In this document: positions 6,499 through 8,009 of the stretch, piece by piece
Layout: every line of letters begins with the position of its first letter
How positions within the stretch are numbered: position 1 is the stretch's first letter
Assembly: GCA_021413595.1 (NCBI GenBank)
Contig: JAIOQD010000124.1
Span: forward strand, 1 to 8,009
From: Bacteroidota bacterium
GTDB lineage: Bacteria > Bacteroidota > Bacteroidia > 2-12-FULL-35-15
Length of the DNA: 8,009 nucleotides
Direction: 5' to 3'
Notes under the pieces: generated by a model
The model's input: only the letters and a program-made list of their open reading frames with translations
The model's database searches: none
What the model was told of the DNA's origin: nothing
Translations under genes and position numbers: made by a program

Positions 6499-6792
6499 TT
6501 AATCCAATTGTATAAAATCAAAATTTGGATTTGCCACTTTTATCAAATTCTCTTTCTTCTTTCGGGACCATCCCTTTAATTCTTTCTCCCTTTTGATAGC
6601 TTCATCAATGCTTGTGAAATGTTCATAATACAACAAATGATAACAATGATATTTCCCTGCAAAAGTTTCTATTTTACCTTTCTTTTCATAATGCTCAAAC
6701 AGCCTTCTTTTTAAATCATTTGTTACTCCAGTATAAAGAACGGTTTTGCCAGGATTTGTAATTAAATAAATACAATAGTTATAATTCCACAT
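6499..6792 (-). CDS. small GIY-YIG domain nuclease-like protein
   Basis: A 97-residue protein that is just one GIY-YIG domain, the catalytic fold of homing endonuclease I-TevI and of the UvrC N-terminus; free-standing members like this (COG2827 type) have poorly known roles. CIYLI (7-11) and LYTGVTN (19-25) are the two halves of the signature, DLKRRLFEH (26-34) carries the catalytic-type arginine, and AIKREKELKGW (65-75) carries the expected metal-binding glutamate (probably E69), so it looks active. It lies between thiE and thiG in the same direction, starting 11 bases after the thiE stop, and is bracketed by hairpin repeats (unit C upstream, pair B downstream). It has no evident role in thiamine synthesis and looks like an insertion. 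A partial second copy lies at 6330-6353. Whether it acts on the repeats is speculation. Confidence 0.92.
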   Translation of the reverse strand: MWNYNYCIYLITNPGKTVLYTGVTNDLKRRLFEHYEKKGKIETFAGKYHCYHLLYYEHFTSIDEAIKREKELKGWSRKKKENLIKVANPNFDFIQLD

Positions 6793-6803
6793 ATCTCTTC
6801 ATC

Positions 6804-7472
6804 TTAACAAGATCCCTCTTCAGCAAAAGGCGGAATCGGGATGACACCTGAGTATAATAATGAATTAAATGTTTGTACTAATTCTTTTTTATTTGAATGC
6901 TTTGTAATTGCTCCTGAAACGGCAATTCCGTAAACCCCGGTATTTAAAATTGAGGCAACATCATCAATTGATATTCCTCCAATTGCATAAATCGGAATTT
7001 GGTTTTTATTTTTTAAAACCTCATTCATTATATTTTTATACACATCCAAACCCAACACAGGGCTTAAATTTGTTTTTGTTAAAGTAAATCGAAAAGGCCC
7101 TAAACCAATATAATCGCAGCTTTCATCAATACGAATTAATACATCAGCTAAGGTGTTAGCTGTGCCTCCTATTATTTTATTGTCGCCCAATATAGCCCGT
7201 GCTTGTAATACAGGCATATCTTGTAATCCAAGATGAACACCATCGGCATTAATTTTTCTTGCCAATTCAACATTGTCATTTATGATAAAAGTCGCATTGT
7301 ATTTTTCGCAAACATTTTTGACTTGTTCAGCAATAGAAGAAAATTCTTTTTCATCCGCATTTTTAAATCGCAATTGAACCCATTCACATCCTGCATCCAG
7401 GGTACTTTGAATATTTTCCAATTGCTCTTTAGCTGTCAAACCTTGCGATATGTATTGCAGTTTACTATACAT
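6804..7472 (-). CDS. thiE: thiamine phosphate synthase ThiE
   Basis: TIM-barrel enzyme joining HMP-diphosphate with thiazole phosphate to form thiamine phosphate and pyrophosphate. Motifs in order: WVQLRFKN (31-38), FIINDNVELA (62-71), ADGVHLGLQD (76-85), IIGGTANT (100-107), DYIGLGPFRFTLTKTN (120-135), IYAIGGIS (161-168) and GIAVSGAI (182-189). At 222 residues it is slightly long: the last 13, VIPIPPFAEEGSC, are encoded by a single hairpin-unit repeat, and the TAA stop follows directly after the repeat. The natural end was probably near LLYSG, so the tail is most likely a harmless repeat-derived addition. The start overlaps the end of thiD by 8 bases, which suggests translational coupling, and AGGAG lies a short distance before the ATG, one of the few Shine-Dalgarno-like sites in the window. 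Confidence 0.97.
   Translation of the reverse strand: MYSKLQYISQGLTAKEQLENIQSTLDAGCEWVQLRFKNADEKEFSSIAEQVKNVCEKYNATFIINDNVELARKINADGVHLGLQDMPVLQARAILGDNKIIGGTANTLADVLIRIDESCDYIGLGPFRFTLTKTNLSPVLGLDVYKNIMNEVLKNKNQIPIYAIGGISIDDVASILNTGVYGIAVSGAITKHSNKKELVQTFNSLLYSGVIPIPPFAEEGSC
6807..6846. repeat. single hairpin unit C overlapping the 3' end of thiE
   Basis: ACAAGATCCCTC (6807-6818), tip TTCAGC-AAAAG-GCGGAA (6819-6835; six pairs with one mismatch) and TCGGGATGACA (6836-6846). It has the same form as the right-hand units of pairs A and B but stands alone. It is read through by thiE. The GIY-YIG gene begins 14 bases beyond it. Confidence 0.85.
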
Positions 7473-8009
7473 GGTGAACTCCTAATAATGACGGACTGCT
7501 TGATAAAAACTGTTCCACATACTTTTTTGCATATCTGCAAGAGGTGATCAAATCGTTTCCTAATGCAAGATTTGCAGCAATGGCAGAAGACAACACGCAA
7601 CCAGAGCCATGTTTAGGAAATATGTTTTGCTCCGTTGGAACTATTTTTTCAATTTTGTTTTTCATAAATAAATAATCTACCCCCGGCTCTTCTTCACTAT
7701 GACCGCCTTTCAACAACACATTACAATAGTTGGATAACTCTTTTGCCGCATCCATTGGATTATCAATACCTGTAAGGAATTTTATTTCCTCTGTGTTTGG
7801 TGTAATCAGAAAACAATTATTCAGCACAGAAAACAATTTTTCCTTTTTAAAATTTTCATGAAACTCAAAACCGGCACTTGCTTTTATAATTGGATCCCAT
7901 ACGAATTGGATCTTGGATGTTGGATGTTGGCAATTTGAGATAACGCTTTCCAATGTTGCCAAATCTTTGATCAATCCGATTTTGATGACGGTAAAATCAA
8001 ATTTTCGTT
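7465..8009 (-). CDS. thiD: hydroxymethylpyrimidine/phosphomethylpyrimidine kinase ThiD (N-terminal part outside window)
   Basis: Ribokinase-fold enzyme phosphorylating HMP and then HMP-phosphate to HMP-diphosphate, the substrate of ThiE. The frame stays open to the window edge, giving 180 visible residues; a TTG at 7974 is not a real start because IKIG directly before it is conserved ThiD sequence. Motifs in order: FDFTVIKIGLIKD, WDPIIKASAGFEF, LITPNTEEIKFLTG, LLKGGHSEE and KHGSGCVLSSAIAANLALGND, the anion-hole region with the catalytic-type cysteine. Roughly the first quarter to third of the protein is missing. The peptide CQHPTSKIQ before the WDP motif is encoded by a TTGGATG heptamer array, apparently a repeat accepted in a loop. 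The last codons overlap the thiE start by 8 bases. Confidence 0.95.
   Translation of the reverse strand, partial: RKFDFTVIKIGLIKDLATLESVISNCQHPTSKIQFVWDPIIKASAGFEFHENFKKEKLFSVLNNCFLITPNTEEIKFLTGIDNPMDAAKELSNYCNVLLKGGHSEEEPGVDYLFMKNKIEKIVPTEQNIFPKHGSGCVLSSAIAANLALGNDLITSCRYAKKYVEQFLSSSPSLLGVHHV
7906..7930. repeat. heptamer array (TTGGATC/TTGGATG) inside thiD
   Basis: On the + strand the units are TTGGATC (7906-7912), TTGGATG (7913-7919), TTGGATG (7920-7926) and a partial TTGG (7927-7930). Because 7 is not a multiple of 3, each repeat is read in a different frame, and the array translates as CQHPTSKIQ in ThiD. It is the same unit as in the spacer at 4007-4034. Confidence 0.7.

Noticed and set aside
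6168..6846. CRISPR array or classical insertion sequence
   Set aside because: The units are inverted and unevenly spaced without uniform spacers, no cas gene or transposase is present, and no target-site duplication could be seen.
7233..7547. + strand open frame across the thiD/thiE overlap
   Set aside because: Antisense to both conserved genes; Phe-rich translation with no family resemblance.
7972..7974. TTG as the start of thiD
   Set aside because: The frame continues open to the window edge and the residues before it (FDFTVIKIG) are ThiD-like, so the gene is only cut by the window.

Overview
The window looks like a chromosomal piece of a member of the Bacteroidota. This is inferred from the low GC content, the A/T-rich translation starts with few clear Shine-Dalgarno sites, the OstA/LptA-like protein and PurA and Thi sequences of Bacteroidota style, and several short palindromic repeats of kinds I remember as common in that phylum. 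No database search was possible, so genus and species are open.

Layout, left part (+ strand, 1-3994): the 3' part of a Fur-family regulator gene (cut by the window edge), a single-domain STAS protein, purA (adenylosuccinate synthase) and an exported OstA/LptA-like envelope protein. Right part (- strand, 8009-4064): thiD (5' end outside the window), thiE, a small GIY-YIG nuclease gene, thiG and thiH. The two blocks converge at about 3995-4063. thiD supplies HMP-diphosphate, thiH and thiG make the thiazole phosphate, and thiE joins the two halves into thiamine phosphate. The thi leader, any TPP riboswitch, and thiS, thiC and thiF are not in the window.

The core genes are ordinary; the repeats are not. 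The thi cluster is split by a roughly 665-bp block between thiE and thiG. It holds five copies of one hairpin unit (two inverted pairs and one single), the GIY-YIG gene between two of them, and what seems to be the last codons of a second, dead GIY-YIG gene (DFIQLD-stop, differing from the living copy only at synonymous sites). This resembles the REP/BIME plus RAYT arrangement of enterobacteria, but with a GIY-YIG nuclease as the possible partner; that link is inference.

Other repeat families occur nearby: CCTCTC-type hairpins at the purA/ostA-like junction, a CGACAAGCTC inverted repeat between thiG and thiH, and TTGGATG heptamer arrays. Several run into reading frames and appear to have supplied the PurA and ThiE C-termini, part of the signal-peptide region of the OstA-like protein and an internal loop of ThiD. 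No tRNA, rRNA, CRISPR array or classical transposase gene was seen.
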